In this document: positions 24,227-31,661 of the stretch, in pieces
Layout: the number at the start of each line of letters is the position of its first letter
How positions within the stretch are numbered: position 1 is the stretch's first letter
From: Polyangiaceae bacterium
GTDB taxonomy: Bacteria > Myxococcota_A > Polyangia > Polyangiales > Polyangiaceae
DNA: 64,000 bases
Direction of reading: 5' to 3'
Assembly: GCA_020849655.1 (NCBI GenBank)
Contig: JADLFU010000269.1
Location: 1-64,000, forward strand
Made by a program: the position numbers and the translations under genes
Notes under the pieces: model-generated
Database searches by the model: none
What the model saw: the letters and a program-made list of their open reading frames with translations, nothing else
Told to the model about the DNA's origin: nothing

Positions 24227-25066
24227 GTGGCCCCCGTACGCAGGCTGCAAGACGACGAGGACACCTCTCGCGATCCGGGGCTCGAGCTGGAGCTGCTCGA
24301 GTTCCCCGCGGCGGTGGTGTGCGCGACGTGCGGCGCGGGCGACTGCCCGGGGTGCCACGACGAGCGCGTCACCGGTCACTCTGGCGTCGTCGTGTTCGTG
24401 CCCTGGGAGCGCGCGGGCGGCGTCTTCGCGCGGTTCTGGGCGACGACCCGCGCGTCGACGGACGGCGCGGACGCCTTCTTCTTCGGGCTGCCCGACGGCC
24501 CGGTCGGCGCCGCGCTGTCGTACGCGCTCGTCGCCGAGGTCGCGGCCGTCGGCTCGTCGCTGGCCGTGTGCTTCGCGGCGGGCGCCGCGCTCGTCTGGGC
24601 GCTGTTCCCCGCCTGGGCGGCGCTGCTCGCGAGCGAGACGGCGACCCGGCTCGCGTGCGCGCGGGTGTTCGTCGTGATGGTCACGAGCTTCACGTGGCTG
24701 CTCGTCTCGGTGCACGCCCTCCACGGCTGGCTGCTCGATCGGGCGGCGTCGCGCGCGGGCGCGGCGCGGGCCACCACCCGCGCGCTAAGGTTCGGGCTCT
24801 ACGCGTCGGGGTGGGACGTGATGACCTCGCCGCTCGGCGCGCTCGTCACGCTGGTCACGGCCGGCCCGCGCGCGGCCCTCGGGCTGACGGAGCACGCGAT
24901 CCGCACGCCCGGACGCGCGACCTCCGCGATGCTCCGCGGGCTCTACCGCCTCGACGGGGACGCCGCGGCGCGCGCGCGCGGCCACGCGATGCGCGTGACG
25001 ATGGTCGCATCGGTCGCGCTGGTCGTCGTCGCGCTCGGCGTCTCTGCGCTCGCGCTCAGGGCTTGA
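24227..25066 (+). CDS. Membrane protein with N-terminal Cys4 knuckle, possibly Yip1-like
   Basis: About 279 residues. Near the N-terminus VVCATCGAGDCPGCHDE has Cys-x2-Cys-x4-Cys-x2-Cys, a likely zinc site. An amphipathic stretch (VVVFVPWERAGGVFARFWATTRAS) and four to five transmembrane helices follow, including SSLAVCFAAGAALVWAL and a C-terminal VTMVASVALVVVALGVSALAL. The layout resembles myxobacterial proteins annotated as YIP1 family, but I cannot confirm this by eye. GTG 24227 is chosen from the -10 spacing and because upstream residues are not protein-like. The 3' end overlaps the convergent cyclic-nucleotide gene by 11 bases. Confidence 0.65.
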   Translation: MAPVRRLQDDEDTSRDPGLELELLEFPAAVVCATCGAGDCPGCHDERVTGHSGVVVFVPWERAGGVFARFWATTRASTDGADAFFFGLPDGPVGAALSYALVAEVAAVGSSLAVCFAAGAALVWALFPAWAALLASETATRLACARVFVVMVTSFTWLLVSVHALHGWLLDRAASRAGAARATTRALRFGLYASGWDVMTSPLGALVTLVTAGPRAALGLTEHAIRTPGRATSAMLRGLYRLDGDAAARARGHAMRVTMVASVALVVVALGVSALALRA

Positions 25067-25550
25067 TGCGGCGCAGGTAGGCGTCGTTCACCTGCATCAC
25101 GAGCTCGGCGACGATGCCGTCGGCCACGCGCAGGCGCCGCGACATCTCGCGCGCGAGGTTCAGCACCACGAGCGAGTACGAGCGCAGATCGCGGCGGTAG
25201 AGCGCGTCGAGATCCTTGGACGTGACGTACAGCAGGCGAGACGGCGCGAGCGCGCGCACCGTCGCCGAGCGCGGCTGGACGTCGAGCAGGCTCATCTCGC
25301 CGAACCAGTCGCGCAGCCCCAGCAAGGCGACGCGCGCGTCCTGGCCTGCCTTCGAGCTCTTCATCACCTCGAGCTCGCCGCTCAGCACCACGTACAGATC
25401 GCGCCCGGCGTCGCCCTCGGAGAACACGACGTGGCCAGGCGGCGCGTCGACCACCGCGAGCGCCTCCGCGAGGGAGGCGAGCGCCTCGTCGTCGAGGCCT
25501 CCGAAGAGGCCGATCTCTCGGAGCTCCGCGGTCGTGGCCCTCGGTGTCAT
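25056..25550 (-). CDS. Cyclic nucleotide-binding domain protein
   Basis: A 164-residue single-domain protein of the CAP-type cNMP-binding fold. An N-terminal helix (LREIGLFGGLDDEALASLAEAL) leads into the beta-roll (GHVVFSEGDAGRDLYVVLSGELEVM). The phosphate-binding cassette region reads GEMSLLDVQPRSATVRAL, with the Glu and Arg that contact cAMP or cGMP, followed by a C-terminal helix. There is no DNA-binding helix-turn-helix, so it is a regulatory or scaffold module rather than a CRP-type activator. ATG 25550 lies 8 bases after a TAGCCC hexamer. Confidence 0.85.
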   Translation of the reverse strand: MTPRATTAELREIGLFGGLDDEALASLAEALAVVDAPPGHVVFSEGDAGRDLYVVLSGELEVMKSSKAGQDARVALLGLRDWFGEMSLLDVQPRSATVRALAPSRLLYVTSKDLDALYRRDLRSYSLVVLNLAREMSRRLRVADGIVAELVMQVNDAYLRRIKP

Positions 25551-25558
25551 GGGTGCGA

Positions 25559-25564
25559 GGGCTA
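25559..25564 (-). promoter_or_regulatory. Candidate -10 (TAGCCC) 8 bases before the cNMP-binding gene
   Basis: Minus strand; the ATG at 25550 follows after 8 bases. Confidence 0.35.
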
Positions 25565-25610
25565 CACGATTTCGCCTCGGCCGTCTCGCGTTCGGGTACA
25601 CACGCGCCCC

Positions 25611-25988
25611 GTGTGGCCGAGGCTCGCGCTCTCGTCGGCGGCGTCGGCCGGCCTGCTCATCGCCTCGCTCGGCGCCGCGACCCTGGCGGTCGAGGCGGGC
25701 GCGGTCGCGGGGCGTGAGCGCGCGTCGGCCGTCGCGCTCGCCGCCTCGATGGTCGCGGCCGTCGTGGTCGCGGGCCGCGGGTCGCGCGGGGAGCTCGTCT
25801 CCGCCGCGCTCGCGGGGCCGGCGCTCGGGTGGGGCGCCGCGCGCGCGCTCGACGCCGTGGTCATCTCGCCGCTCGACCTGTCGGCGCGCGCCGGGTCGGC
25901 GCTCGCGGTGCTGCTCGGCCTCTCGGCGTTCGTCAGTACCGAAGCAAGGAGACGATCGGCGTCGGCGAGAGCTTCCGGCGGCCCTTGA
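25611..25988 (+). CDS. Small hydrophobic membrane protein, unknown
   Basis: About 125 residues from a GTG. Almost the whole chain is hydrophobic, with perhaps four helices (LALSSAASAGLLIASLGAA, SAVALAASMVAAVVVAG, ALAGPALGWGAARAL, SALAVLLGLSAFVS) and a basic C-terminus. No family is recognised. Its last 56 bases overlap the 3' end of apt on the other strand. A real gene is likely because the GC bias falls in third positions and the helices are regular, but it could be a chance frame. Confidence 0.5.
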   Translation: MWPRLALSSAASAGLLIASLGAATLAVEAGAVAGRERASAVALAASMVAAVVVAGRGSRGELVSAALAGPALGWGAARALDAVVISPLDLSARAGSALAVLLGLSAFVSTEARRRSASARASGGP

Positions 25989-26556
25989 GCGCGTCGAGCT
26001 CTACCACGAACGCGTAGGCGGCGACGTAGCCGCCCTGCCGCCGGACGAGCTCGGCCGCCGCGGCCGCCGTGCCGCCGGTCGCGAGCAGGTCGTCGACGAT
26101 GATCACCTTCGCGCCGCTCTCGAAGCTGTCCTCCTGGACCTCGAGCTCGTTCGTGCCGTACTCGAGCGAGTACGAGACGCGGTCCGTCTCGCCCGGCAGC
26201 TTCCCCGGCTTGCGCAGCGGCACGAAGCTCGCGTTCAGCCGGGCCGCGAGCGCGCCGCCGAAGATGAAGCCCCGCGCCTCGATGCCCGCGACCGCGTCGA
26301 TGTGCTCCCCGATGAAGGGGTGCGCGAGGCCGTCGAGCACCATGTGGAACGCCTTCGGATCGGTGAGCAGCGGGACGATGTCCTTGAAGAGGATGCCCGG
26401 CCGGGGGAAGTCGGGCACCTCGCGCACGCGCGCGCGCAGGTAGGCGTCCGGGGTCTGCTCGCCGCGCGCCTTCGACTTCTGCAGCACCTCGCGCGAGACG
26501 CCGCGCGGGGTGGGGGAGGGCCGGGGCGGGGTGCGGGGCTGCTTCTTCTGGGCCAT
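25933..26556 (-). CDS. apt: Adenine phosphoribosyltransferase
   Basis: Salvages adenine to AMP with PRPP. The 207 residues show the family start VREVPDFPRPGILFKDIVPLL, the GIEARGFIFGGALAARL loop and the PRPP motif VIIVDDLLATGGTAAAA. An unusual N-terminal extension of about 45 residues, basic and Pro-rich (KKQPRTPPRPSPTP), precedes the catalytic domain. An ATG further in is not available at a better place, so the extension is probably translated. TATCGT ends 11 bases before the ATG. Confidence 0.93.
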   Translation of the reverse strand: MAQKKQPRTPPRPSPTPRGVSREVLQKSKARGEQTPDAYLRARVREVPDFPRPGILFKDIVPLLTDPKAFHMVLDGLAHPFIGEHIDAVAGIEARGFIFGGALAARLNASFVPLRKPGKLPGETDRVSYSLEYGTNELEVQEDSFESGAKVIIVDDLLATGGTAAAAAELVRRQGGYVAAYAFVVELDALKGRRKLSPTPIVSLLRY

Positions 26557-26628
26557 GGCGCGGCGACACGATAGCTCGACCCAGGCGCGCGCGCGCGACT
26601 GTCGCTCGCAACGACCGGCGTCTGCCGC

Positions 26629-26634
26629 TACGCT
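26629..26634 (+). promoter_or_regulatory. Candidate -10 (TACGCT) 9 bases before pspA
   Basis: TACGCT ends 9 bases before ATG 26644. No sigma-54 (GG-N10-GC) element of the enterobacterial psp type is visible. Confidence 0.35.
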
Positions 26635-26643
26635 CGCGGGCGC

Positions 26644-27483
26644 ATGGGATTCTTCGCGCGACTCGCAGAGCTCATCCGGGCGAACCTCAACGATCTCGTC
26701 AACAAGGCCGAGGACCCGGAGAAGATGCTGAACCAGGTCGTCCTCGAGATGAACGCGCAGCTCATCCAGGCGAAGAAGCAGGTCGCGATCGCGATCGCCG
26801 ACGAGAAATCGCTGCTGCGGCAGGCCGAGCAGGCGAAGGCGGAGGCCGAGGAGTGGGAGCGCAAGGCCACGCTGGCCGTCCGCTCGGGCGACGACGAGCT
26901 CGCGAAGGAGGCGCTGATCCGCCGGCGCCGCCACGAGCAGGACGCGGCGGAGTTTCACAAGCAGTGGCAGAAGGCGAAGCGCGAGGTCGACCAGCTGAAG
27001 GAGGCGCTGCGCCGGCTCTCCGAGAAGATCGAGGAGGCGAAGCGCAAGAAGAACGTGCTCATCGCGCGGAAGAAGCGCGCCGAGGCGCAGAAGGCCATCC
27101 ACGAGACGATGGGCGGCCTGAAGGACGAGTCCGCGTTCGACACGTTCCAGCGCCTCGAGCAGAAGATCGACCGGATGGAAGCGGAGGCCGACGCGGGCGC
27201 GGAGCTCGCGGAGGAGTACGCGGGCGGGAAGCTCGAGCAGAAGTTCCGGGATCTGGAGCAGAAGGGAGGGATCGACGACGATCTGCTCGCGCTGAAGCGC
27301 AAGCTGGGCGTGGCCGCGCCCGAGCCCGAGGTCGCCGCGGCGCCGCAGGTGCGCGTGCAGGCCGCGCCGCCCGCCGCCGCGAAGCCGAGCGCGCCCGAGG
27401 ACGCCGAGAAGGACGAGCTCGCCGCGGCGCTCGCGGAGCTCGAGGCCGAGGAGGCGCGGGCGAAGTCTCAGCTGCGCAGGTGA
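26644..27483 (+). CDS. pspA: Phage shock protein A / IM30 family (ESCRT-III-like)
   Basis: A 279-residue, almost entirely helical protein. The amphipathic N-terminal helix MGFFARLAELIRANLNDLV, then EDPEKMLNQVVLEMNAQL and long coiled-coil stretches (about residues 25-190), are the PspA/Vipp1 hallmarks. Such proteins assemble on stressed inner membranes. The C-terminus adds a Pro/Ala-rich linker and a final helix (KDELAAALAELEAEEARAKSQL), longer than enterobacterial PspA (about 220 residues). No pspF, pspB or pspC lies next to it, so regulation must be different. Confidence 0.93.
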   Translation: MGFFARLAELIRANLNDLVNKAEDPEKMLNQVVLEMNAQLIQAKKQVAIAIADEKSLLRQAEQAKAEAEEWERKATLAVRSGDDELAKEALIRRRRHEQDAAEFHKQWQKAKREVDQLKEALRRLSEKIEEAKRKKNVLIARKKRAEAQKAIHETMGGLKDESAFDTFQRLEQKIDRMEAEADAGAELAEEYAGGKLEQKFRDLEQKGGIDDDLLALKRKLGVAAPEPEVAAAPQVRVQAAPPAAAKPSAPEDAEKDELAAALAELEAEEARAKSQLRR

Positions 27484-28991
27484 GCCGTCACGGGAGCCAG
27501 TGCGTGCCCTCCGAGTACGGACCGAGCAGCGCGCGCCCGAGCGCCTCGAGCGCGCCGCTCACGCGTGGCAGCGGCGCCGGGGGATCGAACACCGCGACCG
27601 ACACCCACGTCCGGCCGCTGCCGGCGCCGGCGATCTCCACCGAGTCGCGCGTGTCGGGGTCGCGGTACACGCCCACCTCCACGGGCCTGCGGCAGATCGT
27701 GCCGTACGGCAGGCGCGTCGCGGGGGAGGTCACAGGCTCGTGCGGATCGCTGAGGGACACCTCGCGCGAGCGAAACGAGACCGACACGATCGCCCGCGCG
27801 TCCGCGCCGAGCCCGAGCAGCTCGCCGAGCGGCGAGGTGGGCGTCGCGAGGAGCTTCTGGCCGAGATCGGCGTCGGCCTCGGCGAGCGCGCGCTCGATGG
27901 CGTCGTCCCCGACCGAGAACACCTCGCCGCGCGCGTACCGATCCTCGACGCGCACGCGCGCCTGCAGCACGAGCGGGCCCTTCGGCGCGGCGAGCGCGCG
28001 GACCCCCGCGAAGAACTCGCCGACGCGCCTGGCGTCGAGCGCGACGTCGCGGTCCAGGGGGACGAGCACCCGCGCGAAGTAACGCAAGCAGGAGCCCCGA
28101 GAGCACGGCCGCGAAGTCGCTGGGCGGCGCGAGCGTGAGCCTCAGGTGCCGGCCCGTGTCGGGGTGCTCGAACCCGAGCTCGGCCGCGTGCAGCATCACG
28201 CGCGGCGCGGGGATCGGCGCCTGCCGCAGCTCCCGCACGTACACGCGCTCGCCGAGCAGCATGTGCCCCCGCTCGGCGAGGTGCACGCGGATCTGGTGGG
28301 TGCGACCCGTCTCGAGGCGACACGCGACGAGCGTCGCGCCGCGAAGGCGCTGCACCGGCTCGACGTGCGTCACCGCGCGCTGCCCCTGGCCGGCGCGCCG
28401 GGTGGAGCCGCGCAGCCCGTCGCCGCGGTCGGCGACGAGGTGGCTCTCGATGCGCGCCGCCGCGACGTCGCCGTGCGCCAGCGCGAGGTAGCGGCGGTGC
28501 ACGGTGTGCTCGCGGAGCTGCTGCGCGAGGGCGCGCTTCGCGGCGAGCGTCCGCGCGAACACGAGCAGCCCGCTCGTCTCCTTGTCGAGGCGCTGCACGA
28601 CGCCGAGCGTGCCCTGCCTGCGATCGCCGGGGCCGCGCGAGAGCAGCGCGCGGACGAGCTCGTCGAGCGTGCCGCGCTCGCCCTCGTCGAAGGGGACGGT
28701 GCTGACGCCGGCGGGCTTGTTCACGACGACGACGTGGCGATCGACGTGCACGATCACGTCGCGCGAGAGGCGCGCGCTCGTCGACGGGCGCGGCGCGCTC
28801 GGCGACACGACGATGGCGTCGCCGCGCCTCACCCAGGCGCGCGGATCGGCGACAATCTCGCCGTTCACCGTCACCTTGCCGGTCGTCACCCAGGCGCGCA
28901 CGTCGCCCCAGCTCTCGCCGGTGAGCTGGCGGAGCGCGCGGTCGATCGGCTGCTTGTGCGCCTCGGGCGGCGCGACCAGCTCGCGCCTCAT
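27468..28991 (-). CDS. RluA-family pseudouridine synthase; stop codon missing at the expected end
   Basis: Converts uridine to pseudouridine in rRNA or tRNA. An N-terminal S4-type RNA-binding domain (IDRALRQLTGESWGDVRAWV) precedes the catalytic domain with VVVNKPAGVSTVPF, the catalytic Asp in VVQRLDKETSGLLVFAR, and CRLETGRTHQIRVHLA. The family-like part ends near residue 301 (LAPPSDFAAVLSGLLLALL, about 28088). No stop occurs there in any frame. This frame continues as Arg/Gly/Ala-rich, non-protein-like sequence to 27468, wholly overlapping the next gene. A single T-to-G change at the TTA codon before 28080 would give a TGA. The start ATG overlaps the response-regulator stop (ATGA). Confidence 0.8.
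   Translation of the reverse strand: MRRELVAPPEAHKQPIDRALRQLTGESWGDVRAWVTTGKVTVNGEIVADPRAWVRRGDAIVVSPSAPRPSTSARLSRDVIVHVDRHVVVVNKPAGVSTVPFDEGERGTLDELVRALLSRGPGDRRQGTLGVVQRLDKETSGLLVFARTLAAKRALAQQLREHTVHRRYLALAHGDVAAARIESHLVADRGDGLRGSTRRAGQGQRAVTHVEPVQRLRGATLVACRLETGRTHQIRVHLAERGHMLLGERVYVRELRQAPIPAPRVMLHAAELGFEHPDTGRHLRLTLAPPSDFAAVLSGLLLALLRAGARPPGPRRRARRQARRRVLRGGPRARRAEGPARAAGARARRGSVRARRGVLGRGRRHRARARRGRRRSRPEAPRDAHLAARRAARARRGRAGDRVGLVSLARGVPQRSARACDLPRDAPAVRHDLPQARGGGRVPRPRHARLGGDRRRRQRPDVGVGRGVRSPGAAATRERRARGARARAARSVLGGHALAPVTAHLRS
27488..28087 (-). CDS. Hypothetical protein downstream of the RluA-type gene
   Basis: A 199-residue soluble protein with normal residue composition. It begins VLVPLDRDVALDARRVGEFF and ends ALLGPYSEGTHWLP, with a mixed alpha/beta pattern and no signal peptide, metal or catalytic motif that I recognise. 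The only start is TTG 28087; a TGA about 20 codons upstream closes the frame. The C-terminal SVAVFDPPAPLPRV may be a beta-strand end of a ligand-binding domain. It lies entirely inside the run-on part of the rluA frame, but its composition makes it the real coding frame there. It ends 4 bases from the convergent pspA. Confidence 0.65.
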   Translation of the reverse strand: MRYFARVLVPLDRDVALDARRVGEFFAGVRALAAPKGPLVLQARVRVEDRYARGEVFSVGDDAIERALAEADADLGQKLLATPTSPLGELLGLGADARAIVSVSFRSREVSLSDPHEPVTSPATRLPYGTICRRPVEVGVYRDPDTRDSVEIAGAGSGRTWVSVAVFDPPAPLPRVSGALEALGRALLGPYSEGTHWLP

Positions 28992-29326
28992 CGCGCGGGG
29001 TCCATCGCCCAGCGGAGCGCGCGCTCGACGTCGACGGCCTTGTCGAACAGCGGGCCGAGCGCCGCCGCGCGCGCCAGCGTCGCCTCGTCCGCGCCCCCCG
29101 AGAGGAAGGCGACCGGCACCGCGCGCGCGAGGGCGCAGCAGGCGTCGGGGCCCCAGCCGTCGCCGAGATCGACGTCGCAGAGCACCGCGTCGACGTCACC
29201 GGGATCGATCTCGCGCGCCTCCGCGGCCGACGCCCGCGTGACGACCGAGGCGCCGAGCGCGACGAGCCCGCGCGACAGCACCGCGCGGGTGACCGGGGAG
29301 TCGTCGACGACGAGCACGCGGCGCAT
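28988..29326 (-). CDS. Single-domain response regulator (CheY-like receiver)
   Basis: A 112-residue receiver domain. VLVVDDSPVTR carries the acidic pair, VLCDVDLGDGWG the phospho-acceptor Asp (about residue 51), VPVAFLSGG the conserved Ser/Thr position and LFDKAVDV the conserved Lys. There is no output domain, so it acts by protein contact or as a phosphate relay. It is coupled to the RluA-type gene by an ATGA overlap; no histidine kinase is adjacent. The ATG lies 6 bases after a TACCCT hexamer. Confidence 0.88.
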   Translation of the reverse strand: MRRVLVVDDSPVTRAVLSRGLVALGASVVTRASAAEAREIDPGDVDAVLCDVDLGDGWGPDACCALARAVPVAFLSGGADEATLARAAALGPLFDKAVDVERALRWAMDPAR

Positions 29327-29332
29327 CGACGC

Positions 29333-29338
29333 AGGGTA
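29333..29338 (-). promoter_or_regulatory. Candidate -10 (TACCCT) 6 bases before the receiver gene
   Basis: Minus strand TACCCT ends 6 bases before ATG 29326. Confidence 0.4.
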
Positions 29339-29415
29339 CCAAGGCGCGCCCCGCGCGGCCGAGAGAACTGCGCGCGGCGTGGCCAGGCGCCCTTCGCCGT
29401 GCGAGGGTCCGCCGC

Positions 29416-30225
29416 GTGAAGAACCTCGATCTGTCGAACAAGCGCGTCCTCGTCACCGGCGCGTCGTCCGGGCTCGGCCTCGAGATGGCGCGGCAGCTCG
29501 CGCGAGATCACAAGGCTCACCCGATCCTCGTCGCGCGCCGCCGCGATCGGCTCGCCGACCTCGCCAAGGAGCTGGAGCAGCTCGGCGCGTCGCCCGAGCT
29601 CATCGCGGCCGACATGACCCGCGCCGACGATCGCGCGCGCGTCTTCGCCGAGACGACCGAGCGCGCGCCGCTCGCCGCCGCCATCCTGAACGCGGGCGTC
29701 ACGTTCTTCGGGCGCGCGGTCGAGCAGGGGCGAGAGAGCGTCGACGGGCTCATCGCGACGAACGTGACCGCCGTCGTCGATCTCTCGCTCCGCTACGTCT
29801 CGTACTTCAAGCAGCGCGGCGACGGCGGCGGCCTCCTGCTCGTCTCGAGCATGGCGAGCCTGCAGCCGATGCCCTACCAGGCGACCTACGGCGCCTCGAA
29901 GGCGTTCGTCACGAGCTTCGGCCAGGCGCTCGCCGAGGAGCACGCGGGCGACGCGCTCTCGGTGACGACGTTCTGCCCCGGCGGCATCGCGACCGACATG
30001 ATCGAGAGCGCGGGCATGAGCGAGAAATACAACAAAGATCACCCGATGGTGATGGCGGTCGAGCCGTGCGCGAGGCTCGCGCTCGGCGCCTTCGTGCGGC
30101 GCGACCGCGTCTACGTGCCGGGGGCGCTCAACAAGCTGACGGCGCTCTCGTCGAAGCTCGCGCCGATGTCGCTCGTGACGAAGCTGGTCGCGCGCGACTA
30201 CCGCGACGTGCTGCCCAAGCGCTGA
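29416..30225 (+). CDS. Short-chain dehydrogenase/reductase
   Basis: A 269-residue NAD(P)-dependent oxidoreductase of the classical SDR fold. The dinucleotide motif VLVTGASSGLGLEMA, an AILNAGVT turn, and the catalytic Ser in LLVSSMAS followed by Tyr/Lys in YGASKAF are all present. The C-terminal part (PGGIATDMIESAG) is of the DltE/YdfG-like group that often acts on acyl or small carbonyl substrates. The start is a GTG. Its last 28 bases overlap the convergent FadL-type gene. Confidence 0.9.
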   Translation: MKNLDLSNKRVLVTGASSGLGLEMARQLARDHKAHPILVARRRDRLADLAKELEQLGASPELIAADMTRADDRARVFAETTERAPLAAAILNAGVTFFGRAVEQGRESVDGLIATNVTAVVDLSLRYVSYFKQRGDGGGLLLVSSMASLQPMPYQATYGASKAFVTSFGQALAEEHAGDALSVTTFCPGGIATDMIESAGMSEKYNKDHPMVMAVEPCARLALGAFVRRDRVYVPGALNKLTALSSKLAPMSLVTKLVARDYRDVLPKR

Positions 30226-31661
30226 CCACTCCCCGGCGGGGCGGGCGGCGCGCCGAACGAGTACTGCAGGCCGAGGCCGAGCAGATCGGCGCGCGCGCGG
30301 TACCGGCCGCCGTTCACCGACTCGAACGGCGCGCTCTTCTGCAGCGGGTTGATGCGCCCGATCCTCGCGGACTCGGGCGCGACGTCGGCCTCGGCCGCGA
30401 AGATGTGCCCGATGACCGCGTCGAACCGCCAGCGCTCGCCGATGTACAGCGAGCCGCCGCCCGCGAGCGTGGTCTTGTCGAAATCGAGCGACGACAGCGA
30501 CAGGTACTCCGGCGGCACCGCGCTCTGCTCGTACGAGATGCCCGCGCGCGCGGCGAGCTTGTAGCCCTTCACGCGGAAGGTCACCTCGCCGCCGAGCCGG
30601 TACGAGCTCGCGTCTCGGAACCGCCGGGGGATGCGGATGACCGGCAGGTTGACCCTGTCAGGACCGCCGGTGACGCCACGGAACGAGATCCCGGTCGGCT
30701 CCGCCACGATCTCGTCGTGCTTCGACCAGAACTCGCGCGCGTACGCGACCTCGACCCGCACGTCGTCGAACCTCGCCTCGACGCCGACGCGCGCGATGTC
30801 GGGCAGCGTGAACGACACGTGGGCGCGATCGCCCACGACGGCGGCCCCGTCGAAGACCGACGACGACGGCAGCCGCACCTGCAGCGTCGCGTCGCTCGAG
30901 ACCCGGGTCGGCAGCTGGTACGCGGCCCCGATGCGCAGGTAGGGGAGGGGCGTGACGATCGCGCCGAGGTTCGCCGTCGGCGCGAAGATGGGGCCGACGC
31001 GCATCTCGCTCGACGCGTCGAAGTCCGGGTCCTCCGGGGCGGAGAGCAGCCTGTCCTGCGGCGCGGCGCTGAAGGTGATCTGCGAGACGAACGTGCCGAC
31101 GAGCGCGTGCACGCCGGCGCCGAGCTGCAGCCAGTCGAGCGGCTTGCCCGCGATCCACACGCCCGGCAGCGCGAGCGCGGAGCCGTCGAACGAGCCGAGC
31201 GTGTAGCGCGCGGGCGACGGCTGGCCGTCGCTCGTCTTCTTGTCGTAGCTCGCGAGCGCGACGTACGGCGCGAACACGCCGCCCGCGACCGTCAGCTTGC
31301 CGTCGAGCAGGCCGTAGGACGCCACCATCGTCGGCAGCGGGAGGATGGGCGACGAGCCCGCCACGGTCGGCGAGTGGACGCGCTTGACGACGCCGTCCGC
31401 GTCGCGCACCGCGAGCTCGCGCGTGTACTCGTTGGAGAATCGCAGCCACGTCCCGTCGACGAGGACGGTGTTCGGCGCCGCGGTGATGCCGGCGGGGTTG
31501 TACCAGACGGCGCCGAGATCGTCCGCGCCCGCGACGAACGCGCCGCCGCGCCCCATCGGTCGCACGCCGCGGTCGGAGAACCAGAGGCCGCCGGCCGCCG
31601 CGGGCGACGGTGAACAGAGCGCCGCGCCGAGGAGCGCGATCGCGACCGGGGCGCGCCTCAC
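30198..31661 (-). CDS. FadL/OmpP1/TodX-family outer membrane channel
   Basis: A 487-residue outer-membrane beta-barrel. The signal peptide (VAIALLGAALCSPSPAAAG) is followed directly by GVRPMGRGGAFVAGADDLGAVWYNPAGI, the N-terminal hatch signature of the FadL family that carries hydrophobic compounds across the outer membrane. Alternating strands follow to the end, and the last strand finishes LGLGLQYSFG before a short Pro-rich tail. The GTG start overlaps the stop of the 1306-residue lipoprotein (GTGA), so the two are translated together and probably act together in the envelope. Confidence 0.88.
   Translation of the reverse strand: MRRAPVAIALLGAALCSPSPAAAGGLWFSDRGVRPMGRGGAFVAGADDLGAVWYNPAGITAAPNTVLVDGTWLRFSNEYTRELAVRDADGVVKRVHSPTVAGSSPILPLPTMVASYGLLDGKLTVAGGVFAPYVALASYDKKTSDGQPSPARYTLGSFDGSALALPGVWIAGKPLDWLQLGAGVHALVGTFVSQITFSAAPQDRLLSAPEDPDFDASSEMRVGPIFAPTANLGAIVTPLPYLRIGAAYQLPTRVSSDATLQVRLPSSSVFDGAAVVGDRAHVSFTLPDIARVGVEARFDDVRVEVAYAREFWSKHDEIVAEPTGISFRGVTGGPDRVNLPVIRIPRRFRDASSYRLGGEVTFRVKGYKLAARAGISYEQSAVPPEYLSLSSLDFDKTTLAGGGSLYIGERWRFDAVIGHIFAAEADVAPESARIGRINPLQKSAPFESVNGGRYRARADLLGLGLQYSFGAPPAPPGSGQRLGSTSR

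Noticed and set aside
26557-26643. Sigma-54 promoter for pspA
   Set aside because: No GG-N10-GC element in the intergenic sequence; a TACGCT hexamer is present instead.
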